From Engraulis encrasicolus (taxonomy: Eukaryota > Chordata > Actinopteri > Clupeiformes > Engraulidae), in the NCBI RefSeq assembly GCF_034702125.1, contig NC_085859.1, positions 1,731,864 through 1,795,863 on the forward strand: DNA of 64,000 nt, given 5' to 3'. Positions 10,194 through 21,551 of this stretch are shown piece by piece. Both the position numbers and the translations under genes were made by a program. A model generated the notes under the pieces. The model saw nothing but the letters and a program-made list of their open reading frames with translations, did not search any database and had not been told where the DNA came from. Each line of letters starts with the position of its first letter. Position 1 is the first letter of the stretch.

Positions 10194-11798
10194 TTACGAA
10201 AGCGTGAATGAGGGTCTCAGCATTTCATTTAGGCAGGTTGTTAAGTTAGCAAGGGGGAGTGGATGGGAGGGTTTGGTGTGAATGTAAATTTGGGTGTCAT
10301 CTGCATAACAATGGAAGTTTAGGCCATGTTTTCGGAGAATGTTACCAAGGGGAAGAATATAAATGATGAAGAGTAGGGGGCCTAGAACTGAGCCTTGTGG
10401 AACACCATGTGTGAGGAGTGAATTTGGAGACCGGAAATCACCAATAGAGACAAACTGCTCTCTTCCAGTTAGATAGGACCTGAACCAGGAGAGTGCAGTA
10501 CCAGTGATGCCCAATAGGGTTTCCAGCCTTGTGAGAAGGACGTTGTGGCAGACTGTGTCAAAAGCAGCTGTTAAATCAAGTAGCAGGAGGATACTGAAAT
10601 GGCCTGAATCCGCAGCTAACAAAAGGTCGTTTACGACCTTGACTAGTGCAGTTTCTGTGCTATGCTTAGCCCTGAACCCAGACTGCATTTCCTCCCATAG
10701 GCTAAACGATGCCATGTGATCTTGAAGCTGTAAGGCCACAGTACGCTCGAGCAGCTTGGAGATGAAGGGAAGGTTTGAGATGGGACGGTAGTTTTTAAAA
10801 TCATCCGCTGCAGCTCCAGCTTTTTTGAGGACAGGCGTGATGGCTGCAATCTTTAGGGAGTTTGGAACTATGCCTGTCAGGAGAGAGGTGTTAATCATGT
10901 TAGTAAGGAGGGGACTGAGAACTGGTAGACAGGCCTTGACAAGAGAGGAGGGCATAGGGTCCAGGAGACAGGTGGTAGGCCTGGCCTTCGTGGCAAGATC
11001 ACAGACAGTTTCAATATTAACGGGAGAGAAGGAGGAAAATAGTTGAGGAGGTGTCTGAAGAGAAGGGCTGTCATTTAGAGTGGGGGAGGGGAGAGACTGT
11101 AGTTGACTGTAAATGGTGTTGATTTTGTTATTAAAATAGTTCAAGAACTCACAGCAGAGATCAGTTGAAGGGGTAAGTGGGAAGGGTTGAGATGGTTTGA
11201 GAATATTGCTAACAGTGGAGAAGAGTGCTCTGGGATTGCCCTGGCCTGTACTGATAATAGAGCTGTAATACGAGGACTTGGCCTTGTTTAGGGCTTCCTT
11301 GTATGCTAGGACATGGTCCTTAAAAGCAAGCGCATGAACAGTAAGCCCAGTCTTTTTACTGAGACGTTCGAGCCTACGGCCAGCTGCCTTCATTTCCCTA
11401 AGCTCAGAATTAAACCAAGGAGCTGAGTGAGAAAATGAGACAACACACGTTTTCAGGGGGGCAAGTTTGTCAAGTGTAGAGGAGAGGTTAGAGTTATATG
11501 ATGACACAAGATCATCAGAGCACAGACTGGGAGGTAACACTGACAGCTGAGATTGTAAAAGCTCTGTTAACTCCATTATGTTGATGTTTTTAGTATTACG
11601 GTATGTGATGGAGCGAAGGGGGCGGCGGTGGTGCTGGGGAACAGGGATAGCAAGATGGAAAAGAACAGCTATGTGATCAGAGATTGACAGATTTTTAGGC
11701 ACAATGTTATATGGTGATGTACCACTGGAGCACACAAGATCCAGTGTGTGACCTTTAGAGTGTGTAGGGAAATGTAAGTATGTGCTGGGTAAAGTCAA
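10194..11798 (-). pseudogene. L2-type LINE endonuclease/reverse transcriptase ORF
   Basis: A 534-codon open frame holding the end of an APE-type endonuclease (GHTLDLVCSSG, SDHIAVLFHL) and most of an L2/CR1-group reverse transcriptase: FKNYRPISNLPFISKLLE, DLTAAFDTV, GVPQGSVLGPLLF and the catalytic YADD in HCYADDTQIYIHT near residue 500. The first Met is not the true start: in the frame of the upstream endonuclease piece the sequence enters this ORF through a small frameshift within its first codons. Downstream coding continues out of frame to 9425. Target-primed reverse transcription would be the original function; this copy is dead. Confidence 0.9.
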
Positions 11799-12220
11799 AG
11801 CAGTTTAACCCATTGAGGTCTAAGTGCCCTTGAGAGGGCAATTTGACATGTCTCTAAAAACAAATCTGTAACTATGTGAGTTTTTGTCATTGAAACACAT
11901 AAGTTACACCATTAGAAACCTCAGACCTTCCAGATTTCAAATATACAGTGAGTCCAATATGTATTTGATCCCTTGCTGATTTTGCCGGTTTGCCCACTAA
12001 TAAATACATGATCAGTCTATACATTTATGATAATATGTATTCAAACATGGAGAGACAGAATATCAAAAAGAAATTCCAGAAAATAACTTAAAATAATATA
12101 TTTTAATTTATTTTTATTTAATTTAGGCAAATAAGTATTTGACCCCTCTAGCTAAAGAGGATAAAGTGCTTTGTGGCAAAGCCCTAGTTGTCTAGCACTG
12201 AGGTTAGATGCTTCTTTTAG

Positions 12221-14472
12221 TTAATGACAATGTTTGTGCATATAGTAGAAAATATTTTTTGCCCATTTTTCTTTGCACATTATCTCTAAAACATGAATAG
12301 TTTGTGGCTGTAGCTTGGCAAATGGGAGGTTCAGTTCTCTCCATAGAATTACTATAGGGTTAGTATTTGGAGACTGTCTAGGCCACTTCACAACTTTAAC
12401 CCTAAAGCGACCGACTGGGGTCATTTATGACCCCGGGCACATATTTTCATACACCATTTCTGCAATTTTCATCAGAAAAACCATTCCTTCTAGGAGTTTG
12501 TCAATACATATGTTGTGCATGGTGTGAATGATTTTTGTGAGATTTGGACCATCTATATGGGATTTATAATCAAAACACCTCTGGGGTCATTTATGACCCC
12601 GAAAGGATCCATGAGATACTCAACATTATAATGTCCATTGTTGTTGTAATTTTCAAACTCTGGTTTTTGTATTTTGTGTCTTGGGGCAGGCCATGGTCAG
12701 CAGACCTAAAATATTCATAATATAAACATTTATAGTATTAAAATGTAATATATTATATAAATGTATAGGGTACCCCTTCGATAGCCAACAAAGCATATTG
12801 TGAGGGCACCCAGGTAGCATTTCCGCTGTTATTTCTCCATATTTGTTGATATCATGGTACAGTGGTCCTAGACACATGATGAGAATATGAAATGGAAGTC
12901 ATCCTGATGAACAAAGAGGGAGGAAACAAGTCATCAGTGTAGAAATCAATGGCGTTTTTAGAATTTTCCTTATTATATGGCTATACAAAGGCTGAAGCAT
13001 CAGTTGAATTATTTCTTTGCTCTAATACACATGGAAGACACCTTTTCACAGCTACAATGCCCAGAAAATTTTTCAGAGAAAATTTTAGTGTGCATGAGGT
13101 TATATGTTTGAGACATGGTTTTGTCTATGTAAATTACCATATTCTCTGATCTTGTAATTTCATGAACCCAGAAATGTTGAGTACCCTAAAGTTTTATTGC
13201 AGAAATATAATCTATGGGCCTAATGGATAGAATTTAGCTTGGTTTCCCAAAGTTTCACTTTGAGCAATTTCCATAATTAGCATAAATATACTGTATTATT
13301 GTGGTAAGACTACTACAAGTGAATAGGCTAAAAAATGTAAATGATAGATATCACCATGAAACTTTCTCAGTTGATTACTGATGATGAGAGAAGAAAAAAA
13401 AATATTGGATGTTTTTTGTATTTTGATGTTTACATATGCAAATGAGGGCATACATCATAATTAGTATATACGTATGTAAGTTCGACATTTTTTTAGCAAA
13501 ACAACAAAATGTTCAAATTCACATTTTTTTGCTTTAGATGAGGGACAAGTATGTGCAAGATGTAAATAAATTTGAATGAACCCCAAAAAATAATTTATAT
13601 AGTGGTATTTCTATATAAACTCCTTGGGGTCATAAATGACCCCGCTCGGTCAGATTAGTCGCAAAAACAGGCCGGTCGCTTGAGGGTTAATATGTCTTCA
13701 TATTGAGCCACTCCTTTGTTGCATTGACTGTATGTTGTGTATTATTGTCATGTTGGGAGATCCAAAAATGGCCCACCCTTCAGTGTAGTGTTGGAGGGAA
13801 GGACGTTTGCACTCAGGATTACACATTACATGTCTCCCTCCATCCATTCATTGACGATGCGAAGTTGTCCTGTGCCTTGGCCAGACAAACACCCTCAAAC
13901 CATAATGATACCACTTTCATGCATGATGGTGAGGAGGGTGTTCTTGGGATCATAGACAGCAGTACTCTCTCTCAAAACACATTGAATTGTGATAATGCCA
14001 AACAGCTTGATTTTGGTTTCATCTGACTACAGCACCTCCTTATCATATCCTAAACCCGTCTGATGTCTGTTGGCAAACCTCAAGTGGGACTGCACAGGTT
14101 CCTTCTGAAGTAGAGGTACCATGTGTGCACTACAGGATTTTAAACCTCTGTGGCGCTAAGTGCTACCAGTAGTTTTATCAGTGATTTTGGTCCCAGTAGC
14201 TTTGATATCATTAGTTCATCCCGTACAGCTCTAGGGTGATTTCTTTCTGTTCTCATGATTATAAAATCCCTACAAAAGGTCAAATCTTGTATAGAACCCC
14301 AGACAGGCTGATGGATAGTCATTTTGTATTCCTCACATTTTGGAAGAAATGCATCAACAGCTGGGTCATTAATACCCAGTCTCTTTCTTGTGGCTTTGCA
14401 GTCCATTTAATCTTTGTTCAGGTCTAAAAGCGTGTCCCTGATATCATTTGACCACTCTTTGGTCTTTCCCAT
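12221..14472 (-). pseudogene. Tc1-like transposase, broken
   Basis: The start reads MGKTKEWSNDIRDTLLDL from 14472, typical of a Tc1 N-terminus, then a stop and the HTH-like region (TRKRLGI, NHPRAVRDE) at 14140-14406. The catalytic end survives at 12221-12424 as KWPRQSPNTNPIVILWREL, matching the usual WPxQSPDLNPIENLWxxL block with the third catalytic position. Stops, frameshifts and a 1287-bp insertion at 12400-13686 disable it. Confidence 0.8.
12400..13686. mobile_element. TTAA-flanked piggyBac-like element within the Tc1 gene
   Basis: Flanked by TTAA (12396-12399, 13687-13690). Termini CCCTAAAGCGACCG and, inward from the right, CCCTCAAGCGACCGGCC. A perfect 18-bp palindrome GGGGTCATTTATGACCCC occurs at 12417-12434 and 12583-12600, and a variant GGGGTCATAAATGACCCC at 13626-13643. 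The interior has only short frames and no transposase. Inserting into the Tc1 transposase makes it the innermost and youngest layer of this arm of the nest. Confidence 0.8.
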
Positions 14473-15529
14473 GCTGGTGAGGTTGGAGTGTGACTGATTC
14501 ACTCATACTATGGACTGATTCTGCTGATTCAATGTGTCTTTTATGCATGTTAGTTTGTACAGGTGTCTTTAATTCAGATTACAAGTTGATCGGAAGGGCC
14601 CATCTGGTCTGTGGGCCCGGAACTGTAATCAGTTGGCAGGGGATCAAATACTTATTTTGCTCGATGAAATGGAAATAAATTAATATATATTCTCTTCAGT
14701 TAATTTCTGGATTTTCTTTTTGATATTCTGTCTCTCCATATTAGAATACATATTATCGTAACATTTATTGACTGATCATGTCTTTGTTAGTAGGCAAACC
14801 AACAAAATCAGCAAGGGATCAAATACATATTGGACTCACTGTATATTAAATAAATTATATAGCTGGCCCAATTTAAAGAAAGTGAAAATAAATCTTCGCA
14901 TATTCTGTACTCTCTGCCTGTAGCAGCCACACCTATAGCTATTCACATGTAAAGTACCAGTGCTTGAGTGGCTATTCAGAGGTGACAACACGCCCCTTTC
15001 AGGTAGGGTAAACACAGCAGACGTAGAGTGACAGGGGGGTTGGGGCTATCAGAGCACATGGGGATTGACAGGGGGGTGTGGGCCATTAGAGGTTTTTCAC
15101 ACCTATCTCATTAGTATTCAAATGAGACAGGCAGTGGCAGTGACATAGTCATTCTTTTTTGCATTTTGTATGAAAACAACAAAACATTTCTAAATGCCCT
15201 TTTCACTTTTATGCTGCCAACACATTTGTTTACAAGATTCAAACTTCAAAAGTCTTGGCTAGATATATTTATTGTGTGTTTTCTTGAACTTTTTGAAGAC
15301 GTCTGAACCCTGTTTTTTTGTACAGTTGTGTTTATACTCAATTTAAATAAAACATGTTTGTATGACATCCAATTTTTTTTTCAGATTATTTCTTGTCAGG
15401 CTTTTCACAATACAACCATATATTCCACTTTTGCATAGATGCTTACTGTTAGCTGAAAATACTTGAAAATGTCAGGGTGGTGCAAGCAGCCTAAAAGCCT
15501 CTGAAAGGCCTTAGACCTCAGAGGGTTAA

Positions 15530-15626
15530 AACATTTAAGAATTGAATGTCAAAGTTACAATTATGAGATTCAACATGAATGTTGAAGTCACCCAAGACCA
15601 GGATGGAGGAGTACTTGGGACATACA
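15530..15626 (-). pseudogene. L2 LINE endonuclease segment between two insertions
   Basis: Ninety-seven bases of LINE left between the piggyBac-like and Tc1-like insertions. Minus-strand translation reads ILVLGDFNIHVESHN, the conserved GDFN motif of LINE APE endonucleases. It leads into the DFT-H-F-P-T-H-GHTLDLV region across the TTAA site and joins the N-terminal endonuclease piece across the TA site. Confidence 0.85.
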
Positions 15627-16742
15627 TACAGTTGTGCTCATATGTTTACATACCCCAGCAGAATAAACGCTTTCTTCGCGATTTCTCACAAAATATGAAG
15701 GATTACACAAAACCTTTTTTTTCACTCATTGCTAGTGACTAGTTTAAGATATTTATTAGCAATATTCTGTGTTTACTCTTTCAAAAGCATGATCACAACC
15801 CAAACTACCCAAATGACCCTGTTCAAAAGTTTACATACCCTAGTTTCTGATGCTGAATATGGCCCTGTTTAACATCAGGGACCGCTCTAAATTGTTTGTG
15901 GTAGTTGTGGATAAGTCTCTTAATGTTCTCAGATGACAAAACAGCACATTCTTCCTGGCAGAATGGTTGTTTCCTATAATATCTTTGGGTGTCTTGCTGG
16001 AACCTCACATTTGAGGTTTCCCCATAGTAGCTCAATGATGTTGAGATCAGGAGAGTGAGATGGTCGCTCAAAAACCTTCATTTTATTCTTTCTGAAGCCA
16101 ATGACGGGTTGATTTGGCGTTCTGTGTCGAAATATTGTCATGTTGGCACCGTTGGAATTTCAATTCAGAAATGCAATATGAGGAGTTTGGTTGGAATCAA
16201 GCCAATGGGCAAGGGAATCATTGCATTGCAATGATCATTGCAAGGGAAATTGTTCAGGAGGCATAGGACAACCAAAAAATAACTTCAGGTGAAATATAGG
16301 ACAACATGAAAAAATGTTTTAAACTGTACAGGAAAGAGGCACTTGAGGAAAGATGGGCTGTTGGGGGTTGCCAGGAGAAAGCCATTACCACAAAAATGCA
16401 AACATGTTATTTTGCATATGATACACCAAATAGCACAGTGAGAAGCATCAAAATGCCTGTGACAAAGTCATTTGGAAAAATGAGATCAATATGGAACTTT
16501 TTTAGGCCACTATTAACAGTACCATTTAGAGAACAGTCAATGGAGCCTGTGATGAAAGTTACACCATACCCTTCTGTGAAACATGGTCATGGACCACTGA
16601 TTTCATGGGGACATTTGAGTTACAAATGTATTACACTTTTGATCCATACTCGCAGAATGATGAATACATTGCCCTGTGAAAAATACTGGAGGAAACTTGA
16701 CACACATCAGCCTTGAAACTGCACATGGTCCATTGTTTGGAC

Positions 16743-17550
16743 TAGATAATTCAGAGAAAAAAAGTCCGCTGCAAGACCAGGATTTTGTATGCTCCCAATG
16801 ATTTATTTTCCGTGACGTTTCGGGTTTTACCCCTTCTTCAGACGTGACAATACATAGGCAGTACACCACATATATACAAATTCCAGGTGATCACATGATC
16901 CCATTGCAGGTGTTAACAATTACTGTGAATAAATTGGCTCCCAAGTCCCACCACTCATAGCTCACAGAGCTGATGACATCACACATATTTTACAAATGAC
17001 ACTCCCCTACACACACAGGTGACACTATATACATATGTTCATATACAACAGGAAAACCCATAAGGAATGCTAGATTGTGAAAAAAAGTAAAAAATAATAA
17101 ATAAATACAAAAAAAGGCAAGTATGCTTGAAGTACCATTCCCCATTATATACACATGTTGGCAAGATTAGTCAGAAGTAGTCAAAAAGTATTGGCACAAG
17201 TGATAATATTAAGTCCATCGAGGGGGCATGTGAAGAGAAGTCCTATTGCACACAGTTTCAGGAGACACCACATCACAAATGCAAACAGGAGGGCCGCAGC
17301 AGTGGAGGAAAGGTTCCCTCTCTAGAGTCACAGGTTGGCGGCAGGAGACACCACATCTAGAGTCATAGGTTGGCGCTGGGAGGCCGCGCATCTAGAGTCA
17401 CAGGTGGGCGCTGAGGGATACTATGTCTGGAGTCACAGGTTGGCGCTGAGGGATATTAAATCTAGAGTCACAGGTTGGCGCTGAGGGACCCCACCTCTAG
17501 AGTCACATGTTGGCGCTAGATCTAAACACCAGGAGCTAGTAAACTTGGAT
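16743..17550 (-). repeat. Penelope-like copy D, 3' terminal repeat (pLTR)
   Basis: Begins tagataattcagag and repeats at 20817 onward on the 5' side of the element. It holds a hammerhead-like core at 16811-16849 (minus strand: CTGAAGA, GGGTAAAACCC hairpin, GAAAC) and a tandem array of about six roughly 33-bp units built on 'gtcacaggttggcgctgagg' at 17314-17520. Terminal repeats carrying hammerhead motifs are a known Penelope-element trait. Confidence 0.8.
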
Positions 17551-20008
17551 TCACAGGAAAGGTCTCAGGTCAAAGTCTTCATTTAACCCTCTAGGAGACA
17601 GGGTCCCCAATGTGTATATCCAGAATGCTTCTCTCTTTAGTAGAAGGGAATTCACATCCCCTCCACGACTTGGGCACTTGACATGTTCAATGCCTATGTA
17701 CCTGAGAGTTGAGACGTTGTGTGAGGCAGCTGTGAAGTGAAGCGCCACCGGACTCTTCTCGTTGTGGTTGCGGATATTCGACCGATGTTCAGCTATCCTG
17801 GTTTTCAAGCTCCTGGTTGTTTTTCCAATGTAGGCCAGCCCACAGGGACACCTGAGCATGTAAATGACATTGTTAGTGTTACAAGTAATCACACCTTTAA
17901 TGCGCAACTGTTTCCCTGTGAGGGGGTGATGAAAGGTCTTAGTCTTGATAGTGAAATTGCATTGAGCACACTGGCCACATTTGTAATTGCCTTGGGGAAT
18001 CTGCCGCAGAAAATGTTCTGGTTGGGGAGGGTGGTGGGCTCTCACCAGTAGGTTCCTCAGATTGGGTGGTCTTTTGAATACCACCCTTGGGGGTGATGTG
18101 AAACAGCTTAGAGAAGGGTCAGATGTGACTATATGCCAATGCTTCTGTATAATTGACTGGAACTCATGACTGAGCGGTGAATACTGTACTATGCAGTTTA
18201 CGCGGGCATCTGTGGCTTTGTGTCTTGTGGTGTGTAGGCAGTCTGTTTGGGACATACCGTTGAAGCGCCTCCTAGCGCTTGTGATCCACTCAGGCTTGTA
18301 TTGTCTGTCTCCAAACCGGGTCTCCAGGTCCTGGGCTTCCTTCTGAAAGTCCTCGTCTTTGCTGCAGAGCCGTCTGATGCGGCTGAACTGTGAAATGGGT
18401 AAACTTTTTTTCAGTGGAACGGGATGATATGAAAGGCCGTGTAGGATGGAGTTTTTGTCTGTTGGCTTACGGTAAAGAGTGGTACCTAGGTGTTCTCCAT
18501 TCCTATACACCAGTATGTCTAAAAAGCTCATTTGATGTTTGTTGTATTCCATGGTGAATCTTAAGTGTGTATTACATGAATTTATGTATTCGTGGAATGT
18601 TTTGAGCTGACTCTCTGTACCTTGCCAAATAAAGAACACGTCGTCGATGTAGCGTTTCCAGTTAGTGATGTGTTGAAGATGAGGGTTGCATTCATCCCAG
18701 ATGTGTTGCTGTTCGAAGAGGCCGCAGTACAAGGAGGCGAAGCTCGGGGCCATCTTAGATCCCATGCTGGTCCCTGAGATCTGTAAGTAGAAATCCGATC
18801 CAAACATGAAGTAATTAAACTTGAGGACTATTTCAATCAGGTCTACAATGCATTGTGTGGGGGGAGTGCAACTGGGACGCTGGTTTAGGAAATGCTCGGA
18901 GGCCTGTAGGCCTCCTCTGAACGGTACATTGGTGTAAAGTGACTCAATGTCCATAGTGACCAGAAACATCTCCTCCACAGGCATAGTAATGCTCTGGAAC
19001 ATCTTGATGCACTCAACTGTGTCTTTTATGTAAGAAGGGAGGGAGGTGACTAGCGGTTGAAGGAAATGGTCAACGAAGGCAGAAATGTTTTCTGTGAGAG
19101 ACCCTATGGCAGCTACTATCGGCCGTCCGGGGGGTACATCTGTATATATTTTATGAATTTTTGGAAGAGTGTATAGAACGGGTATCACTGGGGTGTTGAC
19201 AGTCATGAACGCATGCTCACGTTTGCTGATGTGATTGTGCTGCAGTAATGAATTCAAGTGGGTATGGATAGTTTCTTTAAATTGCGTAGTGGGGTTGGAT
19301 GTCAACTTCTTGTAAAAAGTGGTGTTTCCCAGCTGCCTGGTTATTTCACCTTCATAAGCCAGGCGATCCAAAATGACAATCCCTCCTCCCTTATCCGCAC
19401 TCTGCACAACCACAGTTCTGTCCTTTTGTAGGGCACGCAGTTCAGCCCTTTGTGATGGAGTGAGATTGTTAGCTACCTTATATTCTTTCCTTTTAGACAT
19501 GATGGTGGTTACATCATGTTCCACCAATCTGCAATAGGTGTCTAGTGATGCATTTCTCTTTTTAGGGGGAATGAAGGTGCTTTTACCTCTGAATGTGGTA
19601 GTAGAGTGATTATTCTGCTCTTCGCTGGTCTCTGGGGTTGCTGCGGCGGCTCCCAACTCTGCATTGTGGTCGGTTGGTGTTGGTGTAGCACTGAAACTAG
19701 GACGGGAAGAGGAATTGAAGAATTCTTTTAGTCTGAGTGTCCTGAAAATTTTTTGAAAGTCGACCATTGTATTGAACTCATTACAGTGTGTTGTAGGCAC
19801 AAACGAGAGGCCTTTGCTTAGTGCCGTTAAACAATCTTCCGTGAGATTTTTACTGGAGAGGTTAATGACATTGGTTACCTGTGGCTCTTGGCGTCTCTTC
19901 TTTTTTAGCAACCGTCTGCACGGCTTCTTTGGTGTTTGCCTCGTGGTGGCAGGCGTCTTTGTCCTTGGTTTGTTCTGCCCCCTAAAAAAGGACCACTGGT
20001 TTGAGAGA
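17551..20008 (-). CDS. Penelope-like copy D ORF2: RT plus GIY-YIG endonuclease
   Basis: An open frame runs to 17551; the usable part starts near the ORF1 overlap at about 20000. It encodes a Penelope-type reverse transcriptase (SADKGGGIVILDR, YTLPKIHK, VTMDIESLYTNVP, catalytic RYIDDVFFIWQG, SFLDILVYR), a Cys-rich linker (YKCGQCAQC) and a C-terminal GIY-YIG endonuclease (VIYMLRCPCGLAYIGKTTRS, then the R..EH motif). Penelope elements transpose by nicking with this endonuclease and priming reverse transcription. There are no internal stops. It is in the -1 frame relative to ORF1, with TTTTTTA in the overlap. Confidence 0.85.
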
Positions 20009-20666
20009 AGTTGCTGGATTCTGACTCGTATTCGTCCGTGGTGGTCATCACCCGCTGGGAAGCGAGCGTGTTGCGATGTCTTCTCGCTGGAGGTTGTTGT
20101 ACAGAGCGAGTTTTTGGTGTAGGATTTCTCCACTGGTAGACTCGGCCACGTTCGTAGTCCAGTGCGTCGCGTTCGAACTTCCTCCTTTTAGACACTGTGA
20201 TTTCTTTGGTTAATTCTTGTTTGTGTTGCTCGCATTCCTCTAGTTTCTGTTTGAGGATCACTGGGTCATTCACTTCCGTGCCAAGTTTAGTTTTGAGTTC
20301 TGAAATCTTGTCGCGTACTGTCGCGAGGTTAGCTGTAACTTCCTGAATCGTCAGTGCCATCAGATCGAAAGAGCATTTGTTTAGAATTGCAGTCCATTGA
20401 TCACAAAAGTTGGAATTATCCTTACCCATAATTGGGCCCTTATTGATTCGTAAGCCTCTTGGTATTCGTTTAGCTCGCATATAATCACTCAATGTCACTG
20501 CATGTAGGAAGAGACGTGTTTCTCGCTCCTCTAGTTTTTGTAGTGATTTCATTGTCAGACCTGAGTTGCTCTGTGCAGTGGCGCTGTTGAAAAGCGAGTC
20601 CTGTAGGATGATCCGTGTGTAATCTTGCTGGGTGAATTCAAACGTGGCAGATGTCGCTGGATCCAT
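19905..20666 (-). CDS. Penelope-like copy D ORF1 (N-terminal region)
   Basis: A 253-codon frame starting MDPATSATFEFTQQDYTRI. A charged, probably coiled-coil segment (about 115-165, Lys/Glu-rich, e.g. KQKLEECEQHKQELTKE) is followed by a basic, Arg-rich tail. It has no known catalytic domain; in this family the region is the N-terminal extension of the RT protein. It overlaps ORF2, which is -1. At 19984-19990 the sense strand reads T TTT TTA with ORF1 codons CCT TTT TTA. Confidence 0.75.
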   Translation of the reverse strand: MDPATSATFEFTQQDYTRIILQDSLFNSATAQSNSGLTMKSLQKLEERETRLFLHAVTLSDYMRAKRIPRGLRINKGPIMGKDNSNFCDQWTAILNKCSFDLMALTIQEVTANLATVRDKISELKTKLGTEVNDPVILKQKLEECEQHKQELTKEITVSKRRKFERDALDYERGRVYQWRNPTPKTRSVQQPPARRHRNTLASQRVMTTTDEYESESSNFSQTSGPFLGGRTNQGQRRLPPRGKHQRSRADGC

Positions 20667-21551
20667 TGGATAGTAGTTGTCTGGTGGTTGTGAAGCTCAA
20701 GGTACGGGAGTCAATCAAAGGTAGATGGAGTGCTGAGCAAAGGCAAAAGTTGAGGTAATGGTGGAAAGCTCGCACATCCACAGGAACGTCTGACCTGGGA
20801 GCAGGACCACAAGTGACTAGATAATTCAGAGAAAAAAGTCCGCTGCAAGACCAGGATTTTGTATGCTCCCAATGATTTATTTTCCGTGACGTTTCGGGTT
20901 TTACCCCTTCTTCAGACGTGACAATACATAGGCAGTACACCACATATATACAAATTCCAGGTGATCACATGATCCCATTGCAGGTGTTAACAATTACTGT
21001 GAATAAATTGGCTCCCATTGTTTGGACATGCCAACATGACAATATTTCAACACCGAAAGCCAAATCAACCCGTCATTAGCTTCAGAAAGACTAAAATGAA
21101 GTTTTTGAGCGACCGTCTCACTCTCCTGATCTCAAAATCATTGAGCCATTCAGGGGAAACCTCAAATGTGAGGTTCCAGCAAGACACCCAAAAATATTAT
21201 AGGAAACAACCATTCTGCCAGGAAGAATGTGCTGTTTTGTCATCTGAGAACATTAAGAGCCTTATCCACAACTACCACAAACAATTTAAAGCGGTCCCTG
21301 ATGTTAAACAGGGCCATATTCAGCATTAGAAACTAGGGTATGTAAACTTTTGAACAGGGTCATTTGGGTAGTTTGGGTTGTGATCATGCTTTTGAAAGAG
21401 TAAACACAGAATATTGCTAATAAATATCTTAAGCTAGTCACTAGCAATGAGTGAAAAAAAAGGTTTTGTGTAATCCTTCATATTTTGTGAGAAATCGCGA
21501 AAAAAGCGTTTATTCTGCTGGGGTATGTAAACATATGAGCACAACTGTAAG

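Larger units (their letters stand above)
11946..14841 (-). mobile_element. Tc1/mariner-like transposon, interrupted
   Basis: Inverted ends CAGTGAGTCCAATATGTATT (left) and the same inward from the right (GGACTCACTG at 14832-14841), each next to a TA dinucleotide, the Tc1/mariner target. The subterminal ends continue the match (tttgatcccttgctgatttt). A dead transposase gene lies on the minus strand and is split by a TTAA element at 12400-13686. Confidence 0.85.
11809..15525. mobile_element. piggyBac-like element in the LINE, TTAA TSD
   Basis: Flanked by TTAA (11805-11808, 15526-15529). Termini CCCATTGAGGTCTAAGTGCC and, inward from the right, CCCTCTGAGGTCTAAGGCC are near-perfect inverted repeats. 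Its own DNA is 11809-11943 and 14844-15525; the middle is a Tc1-like insertion. Joining the flanks at one TTAA keeps the LINE endonuclease frame readable into the next motif, which supports precise TTAA insertion. No piggyBac transposase is present. Confidence 0.8.
16743..21014 (-). mobile_element. Penelope-like retroelement copy D
   Basis: A complete-looking unit (pLTR, ORF2, ORF1, partial second pLTR 20815-21014) inserted in the Tc1-like element. It is flanked by a perfect 13-bp duplication CCATTGTTTGGAC (16730-16742 and 21015-21027). It is more diverged from copies A-C than they are from each other, so it is likely the older insertion. The 5' hammerhead-like motif is at 20885-20923. Confidence 0.85.
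15629..21547 (+). mobile_element. Tc1-like transposon with about 500-bp inverted arms
   Basis: Starts CAGTTGTGCTCATATGTTTA after TA at 15627-15628 and ends with its inverse before TA at 21548-21549. The ends are inverted over about 500 bp (15629-16150 and 21028-21547), far longer than normal Tc1 repeats. The right arm includes transposase coding sequence, so the left arm is an inverted copy of it. Plus-strand transposase remnants: a KHGHGPLISWGH block near 16570-16615 (canonical KHGGGSIMVWG) and ERPSHSPDLKIIEPFRGNLK around 21098-21160. It is split by a Penelope-like element. Confidence 0.8.

Noticed and set aside
17737..18051. Plus-strand frames opposite the Penelope genes (also at 32727, 32977, 36786, 37036, and minus at 40774, 41069)
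   Set aside because: They are antisense shadows of the RT/GIY-YIG ORFs, repeated only because the element is repeated.
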